From Gentiana macrophylla (taxonomy: Eukaryota; Streptophyta; Magnoliopsida; Gentianales; Gentianaceae): DNA of 64,000 nt. How positions within the stretch are numbered: the first letter of the stretch is position 1; each line of letters begins with the position of its first letter. Shown piece after piece: positions 44,831-58,153 of this stretch. The notes under the pieces were generated by a model. That model was not told the DNA's origin and did no database searches. It saw nothing but the letters and a program-made list of their open reading frames with translations. The position numbers and the translations under genes were made by a program. The stretch spans positions 18,921 to 82,920 of the forward strand of contig JAOBSW010000776.1 in NCBI GenBank assembly GCA_026214975.1, given 5' to 3'.

Positions 44831-45487
44831 GATCTTTGAGAGCAACCTGGAATTTAAATCACTAACAAACCTTTTGATTCTGGAGACATCATTACCAGTG
44901 ATTAGTATGTCATCAACCTAAAGGACATACAAAAGTGTTCTACCAGTGTGGAAAACAAACAAGGAAGGGTCAGACTTGGACTAAACAAAATTCCACACAA
45001 GCATCCGTTTCCTTAATTCATCAAACCAGGATCCAGGAGCATGTTTTAGACCATAAATAGATTTCTTTAAATGACAAACAAGTCATGGCTTGAACTTATC
45101 AACAAAGCCTTCAGGTTGTTCCATTAACACAGACTCATAGAATGTCCCATTAAGGAACACATTATTAATATCTACTTGTCTGATAGGCCAGTCTAGGGCC
45201 TACTGCAAGAGCTAAAATAATTCTGATAGTGGAAGCTCTAGCCACAGGACTGAAGGTTTCTGAATAGTCCACCCAGGTGTTTGATTGAAACCTTTAGCTA
45301 CCAACCGAGCTTTATGTTTGTTAACAGAGCCATCTAGGTTCAACTTGAGCTTATAGACCCATCTATTAGCCACTACATTGTGGGCTTGGGACCTAGGAAC
45401 CAAGTCCCATGTGTGGTTCCTCATTAAGGCATCATATTCATCCTTCACAGCCTGCATCCAAGATGGGTGATTCAGAGCTTCAGACAC
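44831..45487 (-). pseudogene. Copia-3 reverse transcriptase
   Basis: The N-terminal RT blocks are open at 45487-45212 (LNHPSWMQAVKDEYDALM, VANRWVYKLKLNLDG, HKARLVAKGFNQ). The middle is decayed. Around 44890-44930 the reading gives VDDILITGNDVS, the catalytic box, preceded by an in-frame stop. Confidence 0.85.
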
Positions 45488-45990
45488 CCTGTAGGTTCTG
45501 GTGAATGAGTTGAAGGATTAGAGATGGCAAGATAAGAAAAGGTTTTTGGTTTGAAGATGCCACATTTGGATCTTGTTTGCATGGGATGTTGATTGACAAC
45601 AGAAGTGTTGGAAGCAGAATGAGAGGAGGATGTTCTGATAGAAGAGGTTGGACTAGAGTCATGTTGGACAGTAGGACTGGTCATAGGAGATAAGGATGTA
45701 GAACCAGACCTGGAAACTCCAGTAGGAGGACTAAGGTGAGGTAGATTTGAAGGGGAGGCAACAGGAGTTGTTGCAGAGAAAGGTGAGGTGCTAGAGGATT
45801 GATGGGAAGGATCAACAGTTATCTGAGTGCTAGGAGATTGATGAGAGGGATGAGCAGACTCACCATCTAGTTGGTTTGATAGGTCAGAAATTTTGTCTGA
45901 AGAAACAGGCAGGAACAACATAGGGTCACTGACAGTTGGACTGGTAGAAGTTAAAGCAGCAGTAGATGGTGTACTGAATTTGGAGTAAGG
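45488..45990 (-). pseudogene. Copia-3 integrase-RT linker, Ser/Pro/Thr-rich
   Basis: The 149-codon frame 45921-45472 is dominated by Ser, Pro and Thr, ending MQTRSKCGIFKPKT, a motif that precedes RT in plant Copia elements. It is the disordered hinge between integrase and RT. Confidence 0.75.
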
Positions 45991-46063
45991 AAAGTTATTC
46001 TCATCAAAGGTTACATCTCTAGAGATGTAGAGCCTACCATTAGGACTAAGACACAGATATCCT

Positions 46064-47330
46064 TTATGACAAGGACTTAGACCAAGATGTGTGCACTTCT
46101 GAGTATGAAATTGAACTTCCTATTGTGATAGGGTTTAAGGTAAGGATACAAGCACAACCAAAAACTTTCAACATGGTGTAATCCGGAATTTTACCAAATA
46201 GACACTCAAAGGGAGATTTATGACTCAGGATAGGAGTTGGAAGGTAATTTATGAGTCTAACAGAGTGCAAGAATGCTTCCCACCAGAACATAAGTGGTAA
46301 GGAAGCTTGAGCTAGGAGTGCAAGCCCCATTTCCACAATGGCCCTGTACTTTCTTTCTGCCTTGCCATTTTGACCATGGGCATGAGGACAGAGATGTCTA
46401 AAATTAATTCCAAAATCTTATAACAAGGGTTCAAAGTTTCTAAATTCTTCCCCAGTTTATTTGCAAACACTTAATCTTACTATTAAACAGAGTTTCAACT
46501 TGAGTTTTGAAGTGAGTAAAAACAGTAATATCATCAGATTTAGCTTTTAATGGAAAGATCCAGGTAAACCTGGTGAAATCATCAAGAAAGTGTATATAAT
46601 AGGTGTATCCAGTTGAGGAATGGACTGGAGAAGGCCTCCAGAGATCTGAATGAATCAGATCAAAGGGTGCAGTAGTCTTAGATGTGGAATGTGAATAAGG
46701 CAAGGAATGTTGTTTACCAAGACAACAAGCTTCACAAAAAGAAAGTTTTTCATTAAGATCAAAAGATTCATTACAGACTCTGAGAACTTGACTGAGAACC
46801 CTACTAGAAGGGTGACCTAACCTTCTATGCCAAACAGTGGCTTTGTTTTGAGCAGAATGCAAACTAACAAAAGACTCATGACCAGACCTAATAGGACTAG
46901 TACAGGACTTGGTGACACCGGAAGATGATAAAACTTCAGAGAGTTGAGTTGATGGAGACAAAACTTCAAAATCTTTGGATGGAGGAGAGCTCAAACCATC
47001 TGGAATGGACATTTGGTAGAGACCATTTCTAAGAGTGCCTTGCAACATGATTCTCTTTGTAGTTAGATCCTTCACAAAACAAGAATCAGAGTGAAATTCA
47101 AGAAAAAAAACAGAATTATCTGCAGTTAACTTAGAAACACTAAGAAGGTTCTTCATAATGCTAGAAACATGAAGAATACTATTTAGAGAAAGATTAGAGG
47201 TACAATTTTTGGGATGTTTGGATTGACCTACATGAGCAATGTGTAAGGACTCACCATTTCCTCTGGTGAGTGCATCGGACCTTCATACCCGAACTTAGAT
47301 GTAGGTTATTGAGATCATTGGACACATGAC
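46064..47330 (-). pseudogene. Copia-3 pre-integrase and integrase
   Basis: The 238-codon frame 47156-46440 carries KNLLSVSKLTADNS, the HHCC segment (TVWHRRLGHPSSRVLS ... FCEACCLGKQH) and the rve core (FDLIHSDLWRPSPVHS, YYIHFLDDFTRFTWIFPLK). A second frame (46336-46064) continues with FWWEAFLHSVRLINYLPTP and KVFGCAC. A frame break near 46440 separates the second and third catalytic residues. Confidence 0.9.
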
Positions 47331-48652
47331 TAGTGTGGCCCCCTATTGCCGGCATACCGGCTAGGATCCATCATAGTGTCAGCAGAAGCAACATATGCAG
47401 CATTTGACCTTGGGCTAGAACTCTGATAGGCACCATTTCCAGAATTGTTATTAACAACAGGACCAGTATAAGAAGAATCATACATGTGATAGCAATTCGT
47501 AGCTATGTGTCCAGTCTTGCCACAACTTGACACACTGGACTGGGACCTGAACCAGACCTACCACCTCCTCTATTTCTACCACCCATATTGCCTCCGTAAC
47601 CACGACCTCTGCCTGAGTCTTGTCCACCATAAGTATTTCCTTGTCTATTACCTCTATTCACTGATCCAGACTTCTGGAAAGCCAAATTAGCAGTTGGAGA
47701 TGGAACATCTAAGTTGATTGAAGGATTGAAGCGTGCTAACAACCGTTCATGCGTCACAAGCTGAGGCTACACCTCTTGCCAGGTCAATGAACCAATCCTT
47801 GAAGTTATATTGACGATAACAGACTCATAATCTTTGCCAAGGCCACCTAAAGCTGCTAAAATAAGCTCAGCATTTGAAATCGGATACCCAGCTGCAGCTA
47901 AACCATCAGAATACGATTTCATCAGGGCAAGATAATCCACCATTGATTTAGACCCTTTGTCTGTTCGAGTTAGAGCCCCTTTATACTCCAGCATACGCGC
48001 TTCAGACCGATTGTTGAATAAAGTCTCCAAGGTATTCTAGACCTCATGGCTAGATTGACAGCCTACAACTTCAGTTAGGGCATGCTCGGTCATGGATGCC
48101 ATCAACCAGCCCATAAGCAGAGAATCAGTGACGGGCCAGTCGTCATAGGCCGGATTCGTGACCGTACCATACACTGGAGAAATCAGAAACTGCGTTGGAC
48201 GGGTCTAAGTTCCAAGTAGATAACCTTCGAGACGATGGCCACGAACAATTGGAAGAATAGTTGACTTCCAGATAAGATAGTTACTATGATCCAATTTCAC
48301 AGTGCAGCTCTGGGTCAGATGACCACCAAACGGTGTTGGTCCGACAAGGCGGCTCGGCGTCGGAGACGAAACCATAAAAGTTGATGGTGGTGGCAGAGAT
48401 CCACAAGATAAGCCAGAAAACAGAGGATCGATATGAGAAACATTAAGATCGGAAATCCCACGGGTCTGCATGTGATCGGCGATGGTCACAGTCGGAGTAG
48501 GAGATGGTGTTTTTAAAAAAGGTGTTTTGAGGGATGGATGTGGTAATGGTAGATGATGACGATCGAAAAAGGATTCATCATCGAGCATTGAGGTTAGCAG
48601 ATGAAATAACCGGTGGCGTTGGATCGCCGGAAGTGACGGTGGCGTTAGCCAT
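47330..48652 (-). pseudogene. gag: Copia-3 gag with zinc knuckle
   Basis: The likely start is ATG at 48652, just after the primer site, reading MANATVTSGDPTPP before a frame break near 48580. The main frames hold a Pro/Ser-rich N-terminus (48588-48205) with LDHSNYLIWKSTILPIVRGH, a helical capsid-like part (48030-47767) and a Gly/Arg-rich tail (47757-47503). The CCHC knuckle CGKTGHIATNCYH is at about 47525-47480. No protease DTG was clearly identified downstream. Confidence 0.85.
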
Positions 48653-48658
48653 ATCGCC

Positions 48659-48672
48659 TGGCTCTGATACCA
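48659..48672 (-). other. Copia-3 primer-binding site
   Basis: TGGCTCTGATACCA on the plus strand equals TGGTATCAGAGCCA on the element strand, a perfect tRNA-iMet complement two bases from the LTR. Confidence 0.92.
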
Positions 48673-48674
48673 AG

Positions 48675-48814
48675 TGAGAACGATGCAATTAAGGTTTTGT
48701 TAAACATCCATTACAATTATAATATTTTGTGTACACAGTATTTATATGTGTACACAATAATAACTCTAGTACAGAATTCTTAAATAAATACAATATGGTC
48801 CTTATACTCTAACA
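48675..48814 (-). repeat. Copia-3 right LTR (5' in element sense)
   Basis: It runs TGAGAACGATGC to CTCTAACA, with small indels relative to the left copy. Confidence 0.9.
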
Positions 48815-49149
48815 CATACACACTTTGCCTATCATATTGTGAAAGAGAAACAAGAACATATATAGTTATAAGTATCTGGTGATATGCTTAGCTCCCTTCC
48901 CTTTTGATGTACCATTTCACCTTTTTATATTTCATCCCATATTACAAGACAAATAGAAGAAAGATAACAAATTCAGACGTTAATAGAAGGTAATTTACAA
49001 ATCCTTATAATAATTGTGATAAAATATGTTTAAGTGAGTTTTATACTTTCTGGATGGATTAGTAACTTCTGCATTAATTTATGCTATTGTTTTTAGTTGA
49101 AGGGTTTGATTCATATCACAGGATTTTGTCTCAAAACATAATCAAGCTG
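48815..49149. other. Intergenic, nothing recognised
   Basis: AT-rich sequence between Copia-3 and a SINE-like repeat; no coding or structural signal seen. Confidence 0.5.
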
Positions 49150-49337
49150 TTCAAAATTAGAAATACTCGGATTTTCGGGTCACGGCGTTACTTACAAGAC
49201 ACAAGAGCTTTTGGTCAGGCCTTACCCCTAGATAAGAGCCAGACTCTGCTGGCACGACCCGGGCCGAACTCAATTCCGGATTAGTCGGATGAGTTGGTTC
49301 CGGATACCGGGGGCTTTAAAAAAAAAAAAAAAAAACC
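49150..49337 (+). mobile_element. SINE-like retroposon, family B copy 2
   Basis: It has the same 3' structure as 42660-42847: CCGGATTAGTCGGATGAG, GGTTCCGGATACCGGGGGCTTT and then an A run of about 18 (49318-49336). The GAGCTTTTGGTCAGGCCTTACC block is shared. The 5' limit is uncertain. Confidence 0.55.
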
Positions 49338-49675
49338 ATTTAATTTCCCTATTCATAACTCTTGAGCTTTTGTTACTAAAATCTCAGGCACTTTTTTCAA
49401 TACCAATGAACAACTACCCCACAATCTTGAAAGGATTCTCTACACTCTACAGAGTCTATATTCTAATACCAAATGCATATGCAAAAGTCTACAGGCCTCC
49501 TAGCTTATCATGCATATACAAACATGAAGCCAAAGGAAAAAGACCTAGGAGAGCTCCAAACCTACTTTCATTTGCCTACTATATCATAACATCAATGTCT
49601 TTTATCAATGATCTTAGCTGTTGATTTCGCGACACACGTCGTCTGATACATGTGATTTAGAAAAACTGCCCCTGA

Positions 49676-52131
<2,456 letters not shown>

Positions 52132-52289
52132 TTAATTTTTTGAAAATCAAGCTATATCACCGAATATGCAGAACATGAGGAATTAAAAGAAGAAAAGAAA
52201 AATGGGTTGAAAATTTTTGAAAAAAAAAAAAAAAATATCCTCCAAAGAGAGGTGAAGAAAACGTGGGTATGGAAGTTGCAAAGGCGGGA

Positions 52290-52304
52290 AATATATATAT
52301 TAAT
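52290..52304 (-). promoter_or_regulatory. Probable TATA box of the GH9 gene
   Basis: On the minus strand TTAATATATATATTTCCC lies about 180 bp upstream of the start codon, followed by a pyrimidine-rich leader (TTTTCTTCACCTCTCTTTGG). It is the only TATA-like run at a suitable distance. Confidence 0.5.
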
Positions 52305-52319
52305 TAATGAAAAGTAAAG

Positions 52320-53080
52320 TTAGTTACATACAAATGGTAATTTTGCAATGGAGATTCTGAACCGTCCCCAATAATCTAGGGGAACGATAATCCACCATTA
52401 ACATGTTTTTAGCTTGACGATCAAAATGGGAGGTCGACTTTATTGCACACCAACGTAACGTTCATTTTATTAAAGGATATGGATCCTTCATGTGACAGTT
52501 TTTTATTTTTTTTCCTTAATCTTTTTCTTAATTTTGTTTTTTTTTATTAAATCAAAGATAACCAAAGATAATTTCTTCTATTAAATCATCGGAAAAAGTT
52601 TGTACAACATTAAGCGTAGCTTGCCTCCATAAAACATATGCTTGGCATACCCAATCTAGGAAAATATGTCACATAGAAAGAATATTTTGCTCACGTTTCC
52701 AAAAAAATATATCCTCCTTAGAAAATAAAAATACAACGAAATTCAGAAGGATAGCATCCAAAGCAAGATCCATATAATGGAAGTGGTAAGTGTAGTTTGC
52801 CATCCTTGAATTCATGTTGTGCGTAATCCATGAATCGTCCTAGTATTTATTCCAATTGCCCCGTCCTTTTATCTGGGTATAGTTTGCGGCTCCGTCCATG
52901 AAAGATCCAAAAGTATGTAAGTGTTGTGTAGAATATTTGGAAGGATAAAGAGAATTAGAAAGGTACACTCTGATTTGCACTTTTCAGCTAAGTGAAAAGT
53001 GCTTCCCACAGACAAAATTCCATGTATGGGTATAGATCCGTCATGTGTATCGCAATTCCAATAATTTAGCGCTGCGATGA
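52320..53080. other. Upstream intergenic region of the GH9 gene
   Basis: No ORF or repeat is recognised. T-rich tracts lie around 52500-52550. Confidence 0.5.
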
Positions 53081-53082
53081 AG

Positions 53083-53520
53083 TGACTAGGTTTGAGACGA
53101 TATATGAAGTTGACCGGATTATTTATGACTCATTTAACGCTACTGGACCCAGTGCAGGGCGTTATAGAATAGTATTGAGAGCCGACTATCGAGGCAGAAC
53201 TATCGTTTGCACCGTTAGAGAGCGGTGTAAGAATATCTCTCAATTACCTGCGGTAGAAAGCAGCGAGACAAGTCGAGTGGGATAAGTCTTGGCCTCCGTC
53301 TTGAGGACATCCGCCCTTTATAAGGTAAGAGAATGTAAAGTCCCACATCGGTAAAGTAAGTGAATGTTCACCTAATATAAGTGTGAAACATAAATGTCTT
53401 GTCTACTCGGGTTAGCCTTTTTAGACCAAGCGAAGGCGGCAGATCTAAGCGATTGACCGAGACCATTTATGACTCATTTAAGCGCTACGAGCCGGCGCTG
53501 ATGTCGGAGGCGTTCTGACG
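53083..53520. repeat. TRIM-like or promoter-bearing dispersed repeat with TCCCACATCGG
   Basis: GACCGGATTATTTATGACTCATTTAACGCTAC near 53114 recurs in diverged form near 53454 (GACCGAGACCATTTATGACTCATTTAAGCGCTAC), each followed by a GC-richer stretch ending GGCGTT. Between them is AAGTCCCACATCGG (53339-53352) followed by TATAAG, a combination seen in many plant terminal-repeat elements. LTR ends cannot be fixed. Confidence 0.4.
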
Positions 53521-54070
53521 ATCAGAAAGTAAGTAAAAAACAACACTGCGAAAAAGATACAAAGATAGTTTTAGGGGTGTGAGATTATAGGAACCGGAAA
53601 AATTAAACCGGACATTGGAAATAATAAATTGTGAAAAAAACCATGATTTGCTACATGTGAAATAGTGTAATGGAACATAAATCAACTATTTAGCTACAAG
53701 ATTCCTTCAATTGCGGATTCCACTACACAAATCCATTAATTCTCTATTTTCGTCTCACGAAAATACAATAGTTTTCTTCGTATTTAGTGATGACAATCAA
53801 ATCGAAAGAAGCGAACTTAACTTGGGTATTCCGACTTATTTTCAATGCGACTCGACTATTACGAATGCAAAGTATATAATGATGAATGAGATGAGAAAAT
53901 CGATACTCTAATTTAGCATTCGATCACGGGGATTTATATAACGGAGAGGAGGAGACTTAATCACGTAATTAGGTGACTTAATGAATCACGGTTTCTCAAG
54001 TTCATGTCATTGAAGACTAAACCGACTTAATTTGGTCGACCTACTTCAGCCGACTAAATTAGCATTCACA
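53521..54070. other. Intergenic, nothing recognised
   Basis: A short plus-strand frame (53711-53911) has no recognisable similarity. Confidence 0.45.
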
Positions 54071-54072
54071 CA

Positions 54073-54358
54073 CGTTTCTGGATTCTTCTAGAATCACAAT
54101 TAGACACATGTTAGTTAAAAAATAATCTTTGGTATTATTTCGTAAGGAAATTTTGTCCAAAATATTATTATTAATCATTATGAACACACACCGAGCGGCT
54201 AGACGGCGGCAGCGTGCGTTTCTGGATACTTCTAGACTCACAATTAGGCACATGTTGATTAAAAATTAATTTTCGATGTAATTCCGTAATGAAAATTTAT
54301 ATAAAATTAATTACTAAATCCACATGAACACAAACCTAGCAATTTAGGCGGCGCGCGC
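54073..54358. repeat. Two-copy tandem repeat, 143-bp period
   Basis: Units start CGTTTCTGGAT.CTTCTAGA.TCACAATTAG at 54073 and 54216. Both contain CACATGTT..TTAAAAA, TTTCGTAA/TTCCGTAA and TATGAACACA-type ends followed by GGCGGC. Confidence 0.85.
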
Positions 54359-54849
54359 ATGTGGGATGAAGCGATCGAAACTCCTTTTACGCGTCTCTTA
54401 CGATAATTTTTTTAAATTTTAGATATTAATTTATCACTAGCACGATATTCGAGTCGAGTTTTTCAAAAATCAATTATTAACCACTCATTACATAGCATAT
54501 AATGATAACATAAACTTTTGAACATATAAATTGGAGTCTACCGAAATTGCTTGCCGAAATGGATTGTTCATCACTTTAACAATATACATTTAAGGCGGGA
54601 ATTGAATCTAAGTCGGAAGTACCGTCATTCCGATTCTGATGAGAACCAAGGTTTGGGAAAAGAAAATTAAGGAGCATTTCTCCAAGAGAACCAAATCTTC
54701 GTTCCAACTTCTGTCATCGAGAAAGTAGTAGATCATTCACCTTAATGTCCCTTGGCAACATATTCATCGGACGTCCTTTAAAATTTAAGAACGAAAGCAC
54801 ATATGATACATAATTCTTCTCCTATTCCATCTTCTTCTTTCTCTTTGTT
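54359..54849. other. Intergenic, nothing recognised
   Basis: No coding or structural feature noticed. Confidence 0.45.
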
Positions 54850-55619
54850 GATAAACCTACATATCCTGAAAACATCATTTTACATGACGAATATGATATT
54901 TTGTTTTTTGAAGGCAGAATATGGTTTTTATTTATTTAATTTTTGATAAACCTACATATTGCGAAAACATCATTTTACATGACAGAATATGATATTTTGT
55001 TTTGAGAAGGCAGAATATGGTTTTTTATTTATTTAATTTTTATTTTTTTAGGAACAGATTCAATAGAATATGGTAATTATATATAGTTGTAATTGTAGAA
55101 AATCACAAAGATTGAAATTATAATAAAAGAAAATGTATTTTTGAGTACAATCCTGCTCAAACCGTTGATAAACCTACATATCTGGAAACGTCATTTCACA
55201 TGACAGAATATGATATTTTGTTTTAGAGAAGACGAGAATATGGTTTTTATTTATTTAATTTTTGATAAACCTACATATTCTGAAAACATCATTTTACATG
55301 ACAGAATATGATATTTTGTTTTTCAGACGACAGAATATGGTTTATTTATTTATTTATTTATTTTTAGGAACAGATTCAATAGAATATGGTAATTATATAT
55401 AGTTGTAATTGTAGAAAATCACAAAGATTGAAATTATAATAAAAGAAAATGTATTTCAGAGTACAATGGTTTATTTATTTATTTATTTAATTTTTTTTTT
55501 TAGGAACAGATTCAATAGAATATGGTAATTATATATAGTTGTAATTGTAGAAAATCACAAAGATTGAAATTATAATAAAAGAAAATGTATTTCAGAGTAC
55601 AATCCTGCTCAAACCGTAA
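54850..55619. repeat. Compound tandem array (A-A-B, A-A-B, B)
   Basis: Unit A (about 96 bp, GATAAACCTACATAT...GAATATGG) starts at 54850, 54945, 55167 and 55264. Unit B (about 115-135 bp, AGGAACAGATTCAATAGAATATGG...GAGTACAAT) starts at 55050, 55366 and 55502. The A-A-B block repeats with a 316-317-bp period, followed by one extra B. TTTATTTATTT microsatellites join the units. The array ends 20 bp from tRNA-Ser. Confidence 0.9.
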
Positions 55620-55629
55620 AATGCAAGGG

Positions 55630-55635
55630 AAAAAA
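55630..55635 (-). terminator. Pol III terminator of tRNA-Ser
   Basis: An A6 run on the plus strand gives T6 four bases after the tRNA 3' end on the minus strand. Confidence 0.8.
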
Positions 55636-55639
55636 TAAA

Positions 55640-55720
55640 CGTCGCCTGAGAGATTCGAACTCTCATGGGAAACCCCATGTACTTAGCAGGCACACGCCTT
55701 AACCACTCGGCCAAAGCGAC
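55640..55720 (-). tRNA. tRNA-Ser (anticodon GCU)
   Basis: The minus strand folds as a class II tRNA: acceptor GTCGCTT/AGGCGAC (one G-U pair), box A TGGCCGAGTGGTTAAGG, anticodon stem TGTGC/GTACA around loop CTGCTAA (anticodon GCT), a long variable arm TGGG-GTTT-CCCA, and T arm GAGAG-TTCGAAT-CTCTC. No intron is present. It matches plant tRNA-Ser(GCT) as I remember it. A T6 run follows at once. Confidence 0.95.
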
Positions 55721-56050
55721 TTTGTTGTGATACTGTCAGTGATTTAGTATGTATACCTTTCGTCCGTGTTATATTTCATGGCATAGCGTCACGTTCATTA
55801 TTTCGAGGAAAATGTCATTTATACACAGACACATGAATGTATTTTCCACTAATTATTTAAAAATAAATTTAGTATTCATGTCGGCACAACCCAACCCGAT
55901 ATGCTCAGTTAATATTCGAGGTTCTCGCATTGAGTTATATTTAAGGTAGACTGGTGACTCGTGAAATTAGAAAGCAGAAATGAGAAAGATTTAGTAGAAA
56001 TATTATAAGATAAATTGATTGCATGTTTATTTGTGGTTATCGTTTTTTTG
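55721..56050. other. Intergenic, 5' of tRNA-Ser
   Basis: A 66-codon frame at 55749-55949 is not similar to anything I recognise. Confidence 0.45.
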
Positions 56051-56054
56051 GGAT

Positions 56055-56210
56055 ATTTATTTAAAAGTCTTGCGGTGATGATTAACTTAAAAGAACTTTA
56101 TTTGGAGTGATTAGTTAAAGGTTTGATTTTGTGTGTAAAATGAAGGGTTTTTAGATGAAGGCACTTTTAAATGAAGAGAGGGTTGGCCAAAGTCTCTTTT
56201 AAATGAAGGC
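56055..56210 (+). repeat. Dispersed repeat, copy 1
   Basis: It shares GATGATTA, ACTTTATTTGGAGTG-like, GTTTGATTTTGTGTGTAAAA, TGAAGGGTTTTTAGATGAAG and AATGAAGAGAGGGTTGGCCA with 59610-59776. Confidence 0.85.
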
Positions 56211-57330
56211 ACTTTTTTACGGTATTGAGAGTTGTACTATTTTGATGTTACAGTTGTAATGTTTTCTTGAGTGGCATGTTGCTATCGAAAAAGAAACAAC
56301 AACTTTGTGATCCTGGCCGAAGGTAGACTAAGTTCCCTCTTGACGCCCTTTACCTTAATGAGCATTATTGCTCACTCATTTATTTATATTTTTCACATGA
56401 GCCTACCGAGCCAATCGAGGAGGAGGGTGACTGCCTCTCCCCTTATTTTGAGTCGTGTTCAATGTATGTTATGGAGAAATTGTGAATACTATGAAGTTTA
56501 GATTATGTTTTTGTAATTGTAACGTGTAATAGGGACTTGTGAAATGTGTAGTAGCTAACTATAGTTTGTATTAATGTTGTAGTTGATGTAATTTGTTAGC
56601 ACATGGATGCTTATGGTTGATGTTGTATGGCACAAGGATGCTTAAACTACGTATGCAATGTAGGTGTGTTAATGATAACCGAATTTGATATTCTAGCTTC
56701 CACACTTTTATTTAATAGCATCAATTACAAGACCAAACAGGCAAAATTCGTTTTTATGGGTTTTCGGATGGGACCTTACAAATGTCATAGAGGAGCAGTC
56801 ATTAAAGTGTTAGCTAAGAAAGCTCTCATACCAACTTTGAGGATTAAACTTAATAAATGATGATGGTTGTCGGGATTGTCGGATAAAATTTATTGTGATT
56901 CGGGTGACTGGATTCCGAAGTGATGATCCACTAGCTTTTCAAAGGATTTGGGAGCAGAGTGCAAAATACACAAAGTGTGAGAGGTCCCAGAGCTTGCAGA
57001 GAGAAGCTATTTCAAGATATTTCAGTCGATATTTGTATAGAAATTTACATAAGATGGTGAGCAAAAAGTAAGGCAAGTGTATTTTTTTGCATGTAGCGTG
57101 TGTATCATGATAATGAGCGAGTTTCTCTTATATAAGGTTCCATCATAAATGTAGCTATTGTTCAGTCAAGTAATGGAGCAAGTTTCATGGAGTGGTTTCA
57201 AGGCCATCATGGTATAGTTATGAACCAATTATGGCTCACGGTGTAACGGCATGCATGGAGGGCGACATCGTTAGGTCGGATATAAGAGGCGAAGCGATAT
57301 GCGTGACATCGGGTATTAAAGATAATCATG
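56211..57330. other. Unassigned sequence
   Basis: Frames of 76-77 codons (56271-56501 and 56627-56860) have no recognisable motif. They may be gene or transposon debris. Confidence 0.4.
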
Positions 57331-57335
57331 ACACG

Positions 57336-57455
57336 CTTATATGGGGCAGGTAGCGACATGCACCGGCTTGGCCAATTGATGCCAAGCGTTGTTTCACTTA
57401 TATGGGGACGTGTGGCGACCTGCACCGCAGCCAATTGATGCCTAGAGGTGACAAG
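57336..57455. repeat. Two-copy tandem repeat, about 61-bp period
   Basis: CTTATATGGGG followed by GGCGACNTGCACCG and GCCAATTGATGCC occurs at 57336 and 57397. Confidence 0.8.
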
Positions 57456-58150
57456 CGTCATACTGGTCATGGATAATACCGAAAGCGGAGACCCTCAATT
57501 GATAATAGAGCCCAATAATGAATGACACATTGGCCCATATGCTCATGTGACCTTATATTCATAGTTATAGCTTATTAGTGTCATGTATACGATGACCAAT
57601 CTTATTCATATCAACAAACAAAAACATAACTGAATACCAGTCACGATCATCTCATATCAACAAACAAGAACGTAATTGAAGAAGATTCAAGATAATTTCC
57701 TCATCAAACAAACAAACATTATAGATACTCTGATCACATTTCTCTTTTTCTTTCTCTCTTTTTCCACCTAATAAACTTGTCAATGATTGTGAATTAATGA
57801 ATACAAATTGACAAACATCGTTTTAACAAGTGTCAAAAGTATATAGCAGATCTTCAAAGCTACTAAGCTAAGCTAAATAATGTAATCAATCCTTAGATTT
57901 TGATTAATTCAACTCAACTACTAACTTATTCTGCATCTCTGCCCAGCATATTCTTCTTCTTCTTCTTCTCTCTAACTCTGTTTCTGCAGTTTCATTACCT
58001 GCTCTTTCAAGCACAAACGACAATATGAATTCCAAAGACTATAAAGACAAGAGAATTCTAAAACAGAGACACCATATTTGGGCAAATTGTTGATAGAAGA
58101 TTAATAATAGTAATGAAAAAAGAACAGAGTTTCCCATAGAGATTTGATCA
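57456..58150. other. 3' flank of the COPT5-like gene
   Basis: A (TTC)n run is near 57950-57970. No other feature is recognised. Part of it should be the transporter's 3' untranslated region. Confidence 0.45.
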
Positions 58151-58153
58151 AAA

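Larger units (their letters stand above)
43828..48814 (-). mobile_element. Copia-3: compact Ty1/Copia element with short LTRs
   Basis: It is nearly 5.0 kb long with 140-141-bp LTRs (43828-43968 and 48675-48814), a tRNA-Met primer site, a polypurine tract and a complete set of Copia domains in order on the minus strand. The LTRs differ at only a handful of positions, so it is comparatively young. The size and short LTRs fit the Ale/Retrofit lineage (inference). Frameshifts break gag-pol into about eight frames. The flanking pentamers (caaag, catac) do not match, so a target duplication is not confirmed. Confidence 0.92.
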
